64,000 bases of DNA from Tetrapyrgos nigripes (lineage: Eukaryota; Basidiomycota; Agaricomycetes; Agaricales; Campanellaceae), in the NCBI GenBank assembly GCA_013368315.1, contig JAACJM010000023.1:310001-374000 (forward strand). Direction: 5' to 3'. Numbering within the stretch: the stretch's first letter is position 1; every line of letters starts with the position of its first letter. The notes below the pieces were generated by a model. It made no database searches. It had not been told where the DNA came from and saw only the letters and a program-made list of their open reading frames with translations. Below are positions 46,996 to 59,442 of this stretch, piece by piece. The position numbers and the translations under genes were made by a program.

Positions 46996-49523
46996 CTCTT
47001 CCAACTGCTCCATGGTCAAAAAGAAGAAAGATGAACCACTGAAGAAGTTTTATTGCAACTATGAATGCTGCAAGGGGAAACAAGTATGGATGACAACATA
47101 TTACCAGCACAAGAAAAAACAACATCAAGCAGAGCAGGCACCATTGGAGTTTGTTGAGGGCAGTAGTAGAGGATGGAAGTGACATAGGGTACTAGAGGAT
47201 TCTGATGAGGACCTGGTATGTTCTTGGATCCATTATGGAGTGTTTTTACAATCTCATCATCCATTTACAGGACCATGGTACTCAACGTGTCTCTCCTGCT
47301 CCCCCTCCATATATATGTGCACCTACACCTGTAGAGCCTCCACCATCTCCTAATAGATCCACTTCATCACATCATGAGCCTGAGTCCCCAGTAATTCCCC
47401 CACTACATCTTCCTGAACCTGACTTGCACAATGACCCACCTCTAGACCCTGGACCCCAAGAACCTGAACCCAATCCAGGTAATCTTGAAGATGAAAGGCC
47501 AGGTGTATTTTTGCAGATTATGAAGCACTGGAGAAAGCATCTCTGAACAATGGGGACTTGGACGAAGCTGCACTCAATGCACTGCTAAATCCACCTGAGG
47601 AAACCCTCAAGCTTGATCCAGAGGAGCACTGCACACTCATCCTCTGCCTCAAGTTATATCATATCAAATCCCAGACAGAGTACAGATATACCAAGGCCAT
47701 TGACGCATTATGCATTGCTTTTCCTCATCTTGAATTCTTTTCATATGATCAAATAGAGCGGTGTTCATGAAAACTTAGAAGCATCCATCCCATCATTTCT
47801 GATATGTGCCCAAACACTTGCATTGGATACACTGGACCTTTTGCTGATCAAGATACCTGCCCAGAATGCTCGGAGCCACGTCATGATACTAAGGGAGAAT
47901 CAAGGCAGAAGTTTTATACCCTACCCATTGGCCCCCAGATACAGGCTCTTTATTGACACCCTGAGACTGCTGCACAGATGCAGTATTTCTTCAAGCAGGC
48001 GCAGGAGGCACAACAAGCTAATGATAGAGATGGTTGTGTTGATGCCTTTGATGACATACCATGTGGACATGATATCCTCAATGCCATACAGAGCAGTCTT
48101 ATTCAGCCAAACGACACTGTTCTCATGATCTCTTTTGACAGCTGTCAACTGTATTGCATGAAGTCCTCTGACTGCTGGATTTATATCTGGATCATCACAA
48201 ATCTTCCTCTGAGCTTTTTTCACAAGAAGAAGTTCCTCACTGTTGGTTCAGTCATCCCAGGACCCAAAAAACCCAAGAACACAGACTCATTCTTATTTCC
48301 TGGACTCCATCATGTAGCTGCTGTCAATCTTTCCCCACAGGGTGGCCTGCCAGTTTGGGATGTGCTCTGGGATGTCAAATTTATATCCTGTCTGTTCATT
48401 CTTCTTGCACTCACTGATGGACCTGATATAGTATACTTCAATGGGATGGTTGGGCATAATGGAAGGAATGGATGTTGGTACTGGTGTGGGCTTGTCAGTC
48501 GTCATAAGGACAGTGCTCATACATACTATTCTGCATTGGCAAAGCCTGACAACTTCAACATAGCAGGATGCTCACATGAAGACGTTCCCTATTCATTCCA
48601 GTTCAGGTTAAATCCCAAGACATACCTGGCAGATCTCAAAAAAGTCATCCATGCATCCAATAACCAAAGTTACAAGATCCTAAGACATGACATGGGAATC
48701 TGCAAACCAAGTCTATTCATTGCCTTTATTGGCAATGCCATACTCAACATCTCCACTACTATACTTGGCAGTGACACCATCACAGATCTTCTTGTCAACC
48801 TATGGAGGGGTGGGTACCTTTGACTGTGATCTGGATGACTCCCATGCTTTGTGGGACTGGGCTGTACTCAAGGGAGAGACATGGAAGCTTCATGGTGCTG
48901 ATGTTGCCAACAGCATCACTTTCCTTCCCAGTTCCTTTGATCATCTACCTTGCAACCCTGCTGAAAAGATTAACAGTAGTTACAAAGCCTTAGAGTGGCT
49001 TCTTTATTTCTTTGAGATGGGTCCACGACTGCTATATGGAGTGCTTCCAATGAAGTATTGGCTATCATACTGCAAGCTCATTACTGGGTTTCGCATCTTC
49101 AATCAGAAGAAGATATCCTGGGAACAGTTACAGTGTGGGTATGTTCTTCTCATTGAGTTTACCAAAGAATTCGAGGAACATTACTATCAATGGAAAGCCT
49201 CATGTCTTCATTTCTGCTGCCAAAGTCTTCATTGTCTTTCTCATCTTGGTTCAGAAGCTGTTCATCTTGGCCCTGGAATTGGCTATTCCCAATGGCCAAT
49301 GGAGCGCATGATCGGCTTTCTGACTGGGAAGATGAAGCAGCATTCTGCTCCATATGTGCATTTGTCCCAGATAGCCTGGAAAAGTGCTGAAGCGAATGCT
49401 CTTATGGTTATGCTTTCAGAACTAGACTGTGACCATGGCAAAGAAGACCACATCCCTCACTATGGACAGGACCTTGGTGATAAATATGTTCTCTTGCATC
49501 CTTTTGACTCATATGCTCTGTGA
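46996..49523 (+). pseudogene. CACTA/EnSpm-like (Tnp2-type) transposase with a 4-bp frameshift
   Basis: An N-terminal Cys/His zinc-binding segment (FYCNYECCKGKQVW...H) is followed by a Pro-rich linker, HPIISDMCPNTCIGY and CPECSEPRH. The transposase core then reads DSCQLYCMKSSDCWIYIWII, PKKPKNTDSFLFPGLHHVAA, DIVYFNGMVGHNGRNGC. The conserved C-terminal region follows: FDCDLDDSHALWDWAVLKGE, then WPMERMIGFLTGKMKQHS. Between LWRG and TFDC the GGGT at 48808-48811 is repeated at 48812-48815, shifting the frame (47978-48823 versus 48687-49523). A TGA at 47768-47770 also stands where Arg is expected. Otherwise long and open, so inactivation looks recent. TIRs not identified. Confidence 0.85.
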
Positions 49524-49763
49524 CTCTATTACTTCAATATCTCAATCAGAAATACACTTGCAGCTATCACTCGGACGACCTTGACTCTATCTACAAGTGG
49601 AGCTGCTTACAACTACCTACAGGACAAATAGCATGATCCCTTCATTGAGAGAATAGACTCAGTGATAGATTAAGAAGGGCTAGAAATGTCAAGGTAGCTT
49701 TCTATCCTCTGTACTGACTTTCTCACTGCTTACCTGGCCCAGATCCTTTCAGACTCTTCGACT

Positions 49764-50521
49764 GTGCCAGAATTTGCAGAACTGCAATACTACTTTTATT
49801 ATGAGAAGGATGGCATTTCTGAAGCTCTTGCAATGGTTTCTCTTTTCTCAAAACCAGACTTGCAACTTCTCAACACTTCTTCGGAGACAGTCATTTCATG
49901 TCATTACCAGGGGCAGGAATCCTTGGCAGTCCATTCAGTCAAGGATATCAAAGCGGTTGTAGCTATGATACTGCATTCTCAGCTATCCAAAGGTTTGCTG
50001 GGAGCAGGTTGGGAAGAGTGGTACTTTGTTGTAGAGATGCCAGGATTAGACATAGCTGAGATGGATGGGATTCTCGAAGAGGATAATGGGCAATAGGTAA
50101 ATACACAGCATGTACTATGGACTTGTGTAAAATTTTAGATGCATCAAATCATGTGAAATTTAACTTCACTTGTACTGCCATGTTCCCAATAACAGCTTCG
50201 CAATTCTCCTTCCCTGCTGTTGGCTCTTCTCATTCCAATATGTCAAATAGCAATGTATCTTATGCCCAGACTTTGTCTCAAGCCCCTACAGTACCCTTAG
50301 TACCCCTGCAAAGCCCTGCAAACCTTATTCTAGTGTCGCTTTCATTGTTTTCTCCAGAGCTGCAGATGAACATTCTGAGCACTCTACTAGCACAAACCTG
50401 TCGTGACAGTATTATTTCAGGGTATTTTTGTTCATTTTCTGTTTCTTTTCTTCATCAGTCACTGCCTTTTGATCATTGTTTTGTTCATCCTTTGCCCTAT
50501 CTTTTGTTCATCTTTCCTTGA
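49764..50521 (+). other. Transposon-associated frames, unknown
   Basis: 49764-50096 and 50117-50521 are open frames downstream of the Tnp2-like transposase, with no domain I recognise. The second is rich in Ser, Pro and Phe. They may be accessory ORFs of the same element or its decayed 3' part. Confidence 0.35.
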
Positions 50522-51120
50522 TCATCTATGCACAGCTACTATCCCCTGTTTCATCATTTGTTCATCTTTTTATGATACATCTCTTACAGGGACAACAGGC
50601 TGTACTTTGATTGTTCTGGACAGTTCTCTGATTCCTTTCTTCGCTTTACTCAGCTTTTATCTTTATTTCTGTTTTGTGTATATAAGCTTAGAGTAGTAGC
50701 TCCCTAGTCCCCATCTTGACCTCTTTGTCTTCAGACTAGGTGAGCATCTCATGTATTTCTTGTTTTCACTCAATATTAACTTTGTCTTGGGACTAGTCTC
50801 TCATTGTTATCTGTCTACTGTTGTTCTGTCTACGCCTACTGCTTAGAGCCAAGTGTGTGCGCTTTATCACAAAACCCAGAAACAAGAAGAAAACTCGCTT
50901 GGGACAATGATAGTGTCTTCATTGGAGTCCATAAAGTATGTGTCTGCATTCTGTATATCTGCTTTTAGATGTTCTAATGTATCCAAGAACAACTCTACAT
51001 ACTCTCTAGGCACAAATATGCAATCTGCATGAATACTCCTCACCTGAGCACAATCCAAAGGATTTCCTGAATGTCTGGCCATGGGATAAGAAGAACAATT
51101 TCAAGTGCAAGAACAAGGAT

Positions 51121-51600
51121 GTGGTGTGCTGTCTCAATGCTCTCAAGGTGACTGCAAAGGAAGTAGGCAACAGCTCGCTCTATTACATTGTTGACAAAGA
51201 CGGCAACCCAATCTTGGGTGAAAGAGCAGATGAGATATGTGCCTTTGCACGACTCATCTATCAGGATCAGTCCAGGACAGGAATCCTACCAACTTCATGG
51301 GGAAAAGCAGGTTGGGCAGTGCATAAGGATTTTGAAGAGAAGATGATAGCAAGGTTTAGTGAGCTTGGTTATGGCAGTAATCCTCAGAATTGGAAAGCTC
51401 ATCAGGTTGCTCTGGAGAACCTAACTGGCTTTCTTGCTAAGTGCAGGTCAAGTGTTAAGGAAGAAGACAATGATGAGCCTGTCCTCTCCAAACCCTCTTC
51501 CTCCAAGCAAATGAATGCCAATACCACAGAACCTGTCAATACTACATCCAGTGTTCTCATTCCACCTGTTGTTGCTACCCCATCTCCACTTTTGGGGTGA
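51121..51600 (+). CDS. Transposon accessory ORF, unknown function
   Basis: A 159-residue frame reads EICAFARLIYQDQSRTGILP, TSWGKAGWAVHKDFEEKMIA, and NWKAHQVALENLTGF, then a Ser/Thr/Pro-rich tail. The W.K......F...M...F.EL......WKA pattern is one I associate with accessory ORFs of Agaricomycete transposons. I cannot name a family. It follows the Tnp2-like transposase on the same strand, so it is probably a second gene of that element. The start may be upstream through an intron near 51100. Confidence 0.45.
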   Translation: MVCCLNALKVTAKEVGNSSLYYIVDKDGNPILGERADEICAFARLIYQDQSRTGILPTSWGKAGWAVHKDFEEKMIARFSELGYGSNPQNWKAHQVALENLTGFLAKCRSSVKEEDNDEPVLSKPSSSKQMNANTTEPVNTTSSVLIPPVVATPSPLLG

Positions 51601-54250
51601 GATCTCTCACCTGCAGCCCCATCTGCTAGTAGCATCACCCAGACTGCAATTGTTACTCCAGCAACTCCCATTTCCACACCTATTGGAGCTAACATTGCTC
51701 CATCTCCTGCTGGCTTGCAAGTGTCACCCCCAACATCCTCTGTCTGCCCCAGCTGGGTGCTGTTCCCTGCTCTGTTACTCTGGATCCTCAACCACTTGAG
51801 GCTTTCTCTCCTTTGCCTCTTCTCACAGCTCCTGATTTGCTCTCTCAAATTCCTTCAACATTGACATCAAAATTGACATCATCTCCTGTGACCCCAGTTG
51901 ACAGTGTCAGTGGAACCAAGTCACTGGAACCATTGCCACATTTCAATGATGCTAGGTCTGGATCAACTGAGTCTTCTGGTTCGGGAAGCAAGTTATCAGA
52001 GGAAACCGCTTTGGCTGGCTCACCTGCTGTTCAGCTCATGGTATGTGTAGCCCTGGAGGCAGATATGCTATTTACTGACCTTGTTTTGTTATAGAAGAGT
52101 CTGGTTAACCCCTTGTATGTGTTCCATACTCTTTTGCTATTAACTTTCTAACATCACTATGTCACTTTTAGAGCAGATTTGTTCAGCACTGCTCCAGCAC
52201 CTGCTGGGGCTTTCTCACAAGGAACAGCTCCAGAGGCTTCAGCTTCTAGTTGAGGTGCATCTCTATCATCTTCATTGTTTATTAACTCAATCCCATGTAT
52301 CCTAGCAACCGGCGGTGAACAAAGGAAGAAGTGTTCTGCTGTGCTGCCATCTGAAGACTCTACAACAGCTAGGTATAATTTCCTTTTCAATTCACAGCAG
52401 GCAAATCCTGGTAAATATGGTGAGTATTACTAGAGCCTTACTACCAATTTTGGGATTACTGGGGCATTACTGGAAAAATGGCAGTAAGGTTCCCATAATA
52501 CTGCCATATGGCACTGTATTTACTGGGATTTGTGTGCTGTGATTCTAGAACAGTTATACTAATCTGATGTACAGACTATTCTTACTAGGAGGGAGGAAGC
52601 CAGTCAGAAAGTCATAGTGGATGAAGAAGAATGCACAGTGGCATGAGGCAAACTAGTGCCAAAGGAGAGAAGGTAAGTAGACAACTTGCTCTTTCTCTTG
52701 CTGTACTACCTTTGTTAATTCTTCTCATAGGAATATGAAAAAAGTGCAATCATGAACAAGCCCAAGATCAAGAAAGCGAAGGTTGCAGCCTCAACACAGT
52801 GGTTCATGACTATCATATTCTATTCCTACTCTGATAGTAACTTTTCTCTCTAGTACAGTTTGCATTATACATCTTTTCACATGTTTAGAGGGTAGAGGGA
52901 CCAGGTGGCAGCAAGTGATATTGACATAATGAGCAAGAGTGAGTGAAATGGAAGAAATGGATATGGCTGAACTGGGTGTCAGCAGGCCAAATTGTATGAT
53001 TAGGATACAGTAAATGGAATCTCTTTCATTGCACCAAGTGGCCTGAGTGAGCCAGGGTGAGTCTAAAATAATACAGAAAGCCCAACCCAAAACCTGGCCA
53101 GAATGGACCAGCTAGGGCCAGCTATCACTCATTTTCACCAGGTCGCGAACGTTAAATTTCCTGTCCTCCCATAACCCTGAGTGAGCCTGAGTGGGTGGGT
53201 CACTGATGGTCAGTTTGGCCGGTTCTTGCCATATGGACTTTTTGCTGGGCTTGACATGTAGAAAGTGAGGTCATCCAGGAAAGCTCTACAAAAGCTGGTA
53301 AAAGTCATTGGAAAGTGGATGCCATCCAGAAAAAAAGTAAAAGATGGACAAAGCTTCTGGAAAAAAGTAGAAGTCGGAAAAAGCTTCCATCAAAAAAGCC
53401 GATCAAAAGGCTTTATGGGAAAAAGTTACTGAAAGGCCCGAAAAGTGGCACCAGATACCATTATCCATTTTAAAAAGTTGACAGTGTCTTACCACCATGG
53501 CAATTGCAAAAGTATAGTGACAATATTTGGCAGGCCTCCGGGCTCTTGCCCAAATTGAAAGTACAGGTTCCTGAAGCCTTCTCGGCATTAAGGCATTCTC
53601 GGCAAGTCAGCAGATGCTTTCTCTACCATCACTTTTACAAAAACATGCACTTTTAATTATAATTTTGGTGCTTTTGCAAAAATTGCGGTTGCTTCAGTCT
53701 AGTAGGGTATATCGGGTGCATGGGTGCTTTGTGGTAGGGCAGGGGTATGGCGGGGGGGTACTTCCTTTTTGGGAAGAATGGTCAAAAAATACTAGAAAAT
53801 TCAGATTTTATTCTAATGGCTGTTGGCAGTGCGCGGAAGCTGCTGAGGCAGGCCTAGTGGTTGTTTCCCATGGTAAAGGGTTAGATTGGAAGGTACCCAT
53901 GGTCAATAGCACCCCAAATCTGTATTTGGAATGGGAATAGGGGCTGTGGCTGAACCAGAAAAGACAAAATACATTTTTAGAGCCAGCAATTAAACAGAGT
54001 GCATCCTGGGTAGCTGAATCAAAGTATCAAATTAGATTTACAATATATGTAGCGGTTCTCAAGATATGGCCAAAATACTGTATAAATATAGCAAAAGAGC
54101 AGGATGGGTACTGGTTATTGTGGTAAAACAGCTCTGATCATCATGTGGGTTGGTATGATATTGCATTGACACTTTCTAAATATGGGAATATAGCCCATTC
54201 TATTAGATCTTCAGGTGTTGGGGTGCTATGCCCAAAATACTGTCCAGAAA
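51601..54250. other. No recognisable gene
   Basis: 51600-52100 keeps Ser/Thr/Pro-rich open frames, perhaps a continuation of the preceding ORF. 53250-53420 has repeated A-rich AAAAAGT/AAAAAGCTT motifs. Nothing conserved was recognised. Confidence 0.4.
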
Positions 54251-54920
54251 TGGCAAAATTTGAAATGGCCACAGCACCACCGCCACTGAATCCACTCATA
54301 TTTCCACCTCCAGGACAGCCACAGGAAGCTGCACCACAGCCTTCCACATCATCAGAACCACAGCCATCGTCATAAAACAGCTACTGAAAGGAGATCCAAC
54401 GCCACCTCCATCAAATCCTCCATCGCATCATTCAACAGATCCAGATCCAAATCCAGGTCCAGATCCACATCCTAATCCACCTGACTCACCATCACCATCA
54501 TCCCATCCTGATTCAGATTCAGACTCAGACGACAACATGTCCAAGGCAACCAAAGCATTCGATAAAGTTACGAAACTTGAGAAGGACAGATCTAATTGGA
54601 GTACATGGGTAACAAGAGTACAGAGGGCAGCAGGATCTGTTGGATACAATAAGTATCTAACTACAGAAGAACAGCAGCAGGCATCATCGGCACACTACCA
54701 GATACTATTTTTAGGTGTTACAAGAACAAGCTGACATCAAAGGAATTGTGGGATGCATTGAAACAGGATTATGATGCAAAGGACCCCCTCACTGAAGCCA
54801 GCTTGGAAAAGCAACTCTTCTCCCTCACATGTACCAACCCAGCTAAAGTTGGTAAACACCTTGACAATCTCATCGCTATTATGGACAAACTTGCTGAACG
54901 TGGATGTGACAGCTGTGTAT
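54250..54920 (+). pseudogene. Ty1/copia gag, broken
   Basis: A Pro/Asp/Ser-rich leader (54280-54530, with DSDSDSDDNMSKATKAFDKV at its end) runs into KLEKDRSNWSTWVTRVQRA, the start of a copia-type gag (UBN2-like). A frame break near 54710-54730 leads to NKLTSKELWDALKQDYDAKD, SLEKQLFSLTCTNPAKVGKH and LDNLIAIMDKLAERG. No zinc knuckle follows because the element is interrupted. Confidence 0.7.
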
Positions 54921-56477
54921 AGCATAGTCACCTTAGTACCGCCCAAATGGGCCAGTGGATAGCCATTTGTATATACTTACATAAGACAGTGTTAAACTTG
55001 ATTCCTTTCTTCTATCTCATGTCTTCTAGTCATTAACACCAGAGCACCAGAGTGCTCACTCCCCTATTGCCTCGTCGTATCAGCTGGGTATCCATTTAAC
55101 TGCCCCAATGCTGATAGTCTTCAGTCGCCTGACCCTCATCACTGGGTCATTCCCAATTAGGTACTCAAGAGGTCATCAGACCTTTCGAGAGCCCCAAGTC
55201 AGTACGCACTGTCTTCACAGTGGTGGGGGTACCGTGGACTTTCAAGGTATATCTCTTGAGTCCTGTAAGTATAGTGGTGCAGTCTTCACATCACTTTACT
55301 TGCAAACAGCAATTCCAGAAACGATTGTTCCCATGAGAAGGAGCAGTATTCGCTTCTCTCTATGTCTACCCTTCTTCTAGACTTCATGTCTTGTTTACTC
55401 CTTATAGAGGTGGTGAATGTTGTCCATGGACTGAAGCAACTTCCGCATTGTCCTAGTCAATTTCGCATCACCTTCTATAACCTTCTGCATTTCCAGAGAT
55501 CCCAATCTCCATGAGCTGTCTGATTTGACTAGAGCAGGGGTGGTTTTTGCCTTTCTCTATGTCTTTCTAAATCTTACAGAGGTAGTGAATGTTATATATG
55601 GACTGAAGCAACTTCCACATTGTCCAAGTTAATGCTGCTTTATCCTCTGTCTTCCCTCAGCTTCACTTAGATGGTGTGGTATTTGCATCTCTTGAATGCT
55701 CTCCCCCTTCTTCATGCTACACCTACAAAGACTACTCTACTATTGTCTTCAGCTGCAAACCAATGGTCTCAGGTGTCTTCTCAACAACACCATCTTTTAT
55801 TACACCTCAACTGACTCATTATGTATATTAATCCTTTCTTGTCAGTCCCTCAAGTTGTACAGCAACTCTGCAGGTCTCCTAGAACACTGAATGAAGTGCT
55901 AGGAGTGAGCACACCAAGGCTGTTGTGGACAGATAGCGATGACGTGGCTATTGCAGTGTGCCCGTTGGTTTGAATTGCGAGCATTGTTTCCCTCTTTCTC
56001 CCAATCCACAAGGACAGACACTTGCATTGTGTTGTCCTCTTCCTTTTCTACTCAGATCAGACCCTATTTGCCCTGTCTTCCTCTTTGTACAATATCCTGC
56101 TGCTATGTAAAGAAATGGAGCGCTATTTGCTCTGTCTTACATTCCTTGATCTTCCTATTCACTACACCCTGATCTCCGTTCTACTTGAATAGTGTTCTAT
56201 GCTATTCACCCTTTTGTTTGCAGCCCAACAGCTCTACATACCCCTCTCAACAACCTCTTCTGTGCTACATCTTATTCAATCTGCTCCCATCCTCAAGTCA
56301 TCCACATCAGCTTCTCAGTTTTGCATAGTATCAAATCTACAGCTCTGCCTTCCCTTTCACAGATACTTGGCACCTCATGTAGTGTTGATGCTTTAAGTCT
56401 GAGTACTGCGAAGCTCACCAGAGCAAAACAGTATTGTGGAAAGAAGTTATTGAACACTTCTCAACACTGTCAGAGCC
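54921..56477. repeat. Decayed copia interior with a tandem duplication
   Basis: No readable domain. A block AGAGGTGGTGAATGTT...GGACTGAAGCAACTTCC near 55405-55455 recurs, diverged, near 55578-55628, spaced about 173 bp. Confidence 0.5.
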
Positions 56478-58060
56478 ATGCTCATCTCATCAGGATTACC
56501 AATGCTTTATGCAACCTACATCTGGAATTGTACCCTGCACAAAGCCATTAATATGAAGACTCCTTATGAGAAACATTCAGAACTATCCCATACATCTCAG
56601 AGCTTAACCCATTCAGCTCTATCGTTTATGTCAAACACACTCCAAAACCAAACAAATTGGAAGATCAGGCAATTGAAGGACATTGGTTAGGACCAGAGAA
56701 GGAATCCCAGGGTTACTATATCTATTGGCCAAAGAAGAAATCCATCACCATCAAACGGAACATACAATTCACCAATCAACTGATCCAACTCAGTGAGGAG
56801 GATAATGATTTCATCAATTTGGAACAAAAGGTCCCTGAGTCAGATACAGTTGATCCAGTCATCAAAATTACCGAACCCATCACACCAAAATCATCCAGGC
56901 AGAAGACCTATCACCAGATCTATGACAAAGAAGACAGGAGGAGTAGAATCTGCCAATTTGTTTACTGCTAGTCTTGCTCAAGTTACATCCGAACTTGAAG
57001 CTTATGACCCACTTTCAGTTGCAGAAGTGAAACGACAACCAGATTGGCCCAAATGGAAGGAAGCTATGGAAGAGGAAATGAGAAGGCATAAGGAATGAGG
57101 AACATTTATTCCAGTTTATGCACCATCAAATGCCAACATTCTTACTGGAACATGGATGAACATGGAAAAGTCAAGGAACATCAAGCATGACTTGTTGTGT
57201 GTGGATACAGTCAAATCCCAGATGAGACATTTGCATCAGTTGCCAAGATGACATCAGGACACATCATTCTATCCATCACAGCATATCATAACGTGGAAAT
57301 TCATCAAATGGACATCAAATCAGCATACCTTTACGGCAAAACTGATCCCAATGAAAATACTGGGGAAAGGTGCCACTGCTTCGCATGGCAAATTACGAGG
57401 CCCATTGTATAAGTAGGTAATACTGTAAAATTGACTAAAAAAATGAGATAGAGCTTAATATCTTCTGTAATGACACCTTGAATGTTGGGTGGAGGAGCCC
57501 ATAGTGGTTCAGAGAGTGGCAGTTGGACTTGCGACGGCTGCTGAGGGAAGGTAAATATGCCTGAAGCTCATCGTGGTTGGTGGGTGGCAAGGCAGAAATG
57601 AGCTATGATGTATTGAGTGTCAGTTCGGGTACTTCGGAGCGCTGTGGTGGCATGTAAAAGTTAGAACCTGTGAGAACCTTTGCTACTCAATTGAGGGGTT
57701 GACATAAGTTAACTCGGCCTAAAGGGCCTCGTAATATTCATGAAACCACCTCCTGGCATCGAAATGACAGGTGTCAAACCTGATCAAGTACTCTGTCTCC
57801 AATTAGCTCTATGGATTCAAACAAGCTGGACGTCGTTGGTATCCACAATTCTGTGAAATCATGAAGGAAATCAGACTCACACACTCTTTTACCAACTTAA
57901 TCCATTCATCATTCTATTCATTCATGTCGATGACATGACATTGGTTACAGATACTATGGCAGATATGGAGAAGTTAAAGAAGAAGATTAGAGAGAAAGTA
58001 GAAGTTACAGACACAGGAGAGTTACAGTGGCCAAAAAAATTGTCCACATGTTTGGCACTT
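56478..58060 (+). pseudogene. Ty1/copia integrase and reverse transcriptase remains, interrupted by an insertion
   Basis: Integrase end: YATYIWNCTLHKAINMKTPY, then ESQGYYIYWPKKKSITIKRN. Linker: YDPLSVAEVKRQPDWPKWKE, EAMEEEMRRHKE. RT: VCGYSQIPDETFASVAKMTS, EIHQMDIKSAYLYGKTDPNE. At that point a 374-bp element intervenes (57360-57733). RT then resumes FMKPPPGIEMTGVKPDQV and, after a frame change, FIHVDDMTLVTDT and EVTDTGELQW. Several stops and shifts mean the copy is dead. Confidence 0.8.
57360..57733 (+). mobile_element. 374-bp insertion in copia RT (CTGGGG element family, X-Y copy)
   Basis: The copia RT reading resumes exactly across it, so its edges are known: left end CTGGGGAAAGGTGCCACTGC, right end CTAAAGGGCCTCGTA. 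Direct repeats ATA (57357-57359 and 57734-57736; AATA if shifted by one) flank it. Both ends contain the block TTACGAGGCCC in inverted orientation, but the left one is 31 bp inside. No coding capacity. Related pieces are at 8314, 24775 and 45246-45565. Superfamily unknown. Confidence 0.75.
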
Positions 58061-58256
58061 TTGGAAAGATTGCTGATTTAAGTGCTATTGAGCAGAAATC
58101 TCAAAACATGGCTGGTGGTAGCAAGAAAGCCTTTGATTAGAGCTACAATAATCTGTCTGTTTTTTCTTATTTGGCCACATATCTGTGGAGTTATGATTGA
58201 TTTAAAATTGTATGTCATTTGGACAATTTTTTGAGTTGCCACTTCAAAATCATTAT

Positions 58257-59429
58257 TGCAATAACCTGATGTGTTATACATGATGTCATGGGTGGAGCTG
58301 TACAGTAATGTGATGTATACACCACAATGATGTCATAGCTGCCAGCTGGAGCATACATAGCAACATACAGATGCTCTACAGCTTCTATGAAAATCATGGG
58401 GTCCCTCATATCAGCCCAGAAAGACAATCTCTACTCTCTCCTCCAAACTGCCCCTCCCTCTATCAAAATTTCAGCTCAGACTGAAGTATGAAAGCAGAGT
58501 GTTGCTTTTATAGGTAGAGAGACATGTTCTGATAAAGGAAACCATTGGATATAGCACTTTAGAAAGTTAATACCCAGCTGAAAAATGACCACCTCTGGAT
58601 CAACTCCCATATTATTAATGCTTTCCAGGATTTTGTTACTTAAGATGGTCATATAGTGTTTGCAATCTATCTTCCCCTTCATCTGGACCATTTTTACTGC
58701 TTACTGTTGCCCCATACCCTACCCCATCATGTCATTTTCTCTCTCAAATGTCATCATTTCTGTCACATCTTGCTGTACCATGAATTTATCTCTCTTTTCT
58801 CACACATGCTGGGGCATATTTGCCCCAAAATAATTAGTTTTGGTCTTATCTGAGAAAATAACCCACTTCTAGCCTTCTACAGCCCGGTCTTTTTACATTT
58901 GTGCAAACTTCAAGTGAGCCTTGCTGCAAGTCACTGTAAGTTTGCACTTGTTCTGTGTTTTGGAGATCGCCACAAGACGTTTTCAGGAATGTTTTGGCTG
59001 TTATAGGTTGGGACAGGTTGTCCAAGAAGAGCCTTGATGTTTCAGGCCACTTGTGTAGCAATCTGGCTTTACCAGAATGGATTTTTTTCCAATCTAACCT
59101 CTTCACAAGTAGTAGAGAGCCTCCTATGACACCCTGCTGTATTGTTCTCATTGTCTGTATTTGTCTTTTAAGCCACAAAAGCAACTCTTGGCTTCCATAC
59201 TCCAGTCTGAGCTGCAATTTTTGCAGATGGAGAGGCAGTTAAGAGGAGAGAGTAGAGATTGTCTTTCTGGGCTGATATGAGGGACCCCATGATTTTCATA
59301 GAGGCTGTAGAGCATCTGTATGTTGCTATGTATGCTCCAGCTGGCAGCTATGACATCATTGTAGTGTATACATTACATTACTGTACAGCTCCACCCATGA
59401 CATCATGTATAACACATCAGGTTATTGCA
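58257..59429 (-). mobile_element. Tc1/mariner-type element with long inverted repeats, deleted transposase
   Basis: Inverted arms of about 245 bp (58257-58500 and 59185-59429) start TGCAATAACCTGATGTGTTA; the outer 170 bp are nearly identical and the inner parts diverge. Minus-strand frames between them resemble a Tc1 transposase: WKKIHSGKARLLHKWPETSR (59090 downwards), VGYFLRSDKTK near 58850 (the first-Asp region), then KGKIDCKHYMTILSNKILES and GVDPEVVIFQ. The following catalytic DND.KHT segment is missing and stops interrupt the middle, so it is inactive. A TA duplication at the outer edges is not clear. Confidence 0.65.
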
Positions 59430-59442
59430 TGTAGCCCTTGGC

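Noticed and set aside
45246..57733. A single 12-kb transposon bounded by the inward-facing X/Y units at 45 and 57.7 kb
   Set aside because: Each site contains both an X and a Y end, and the copia RT text resumes across 57360-57733. The units are therefore two separate small insertions and not the termini of one large element.
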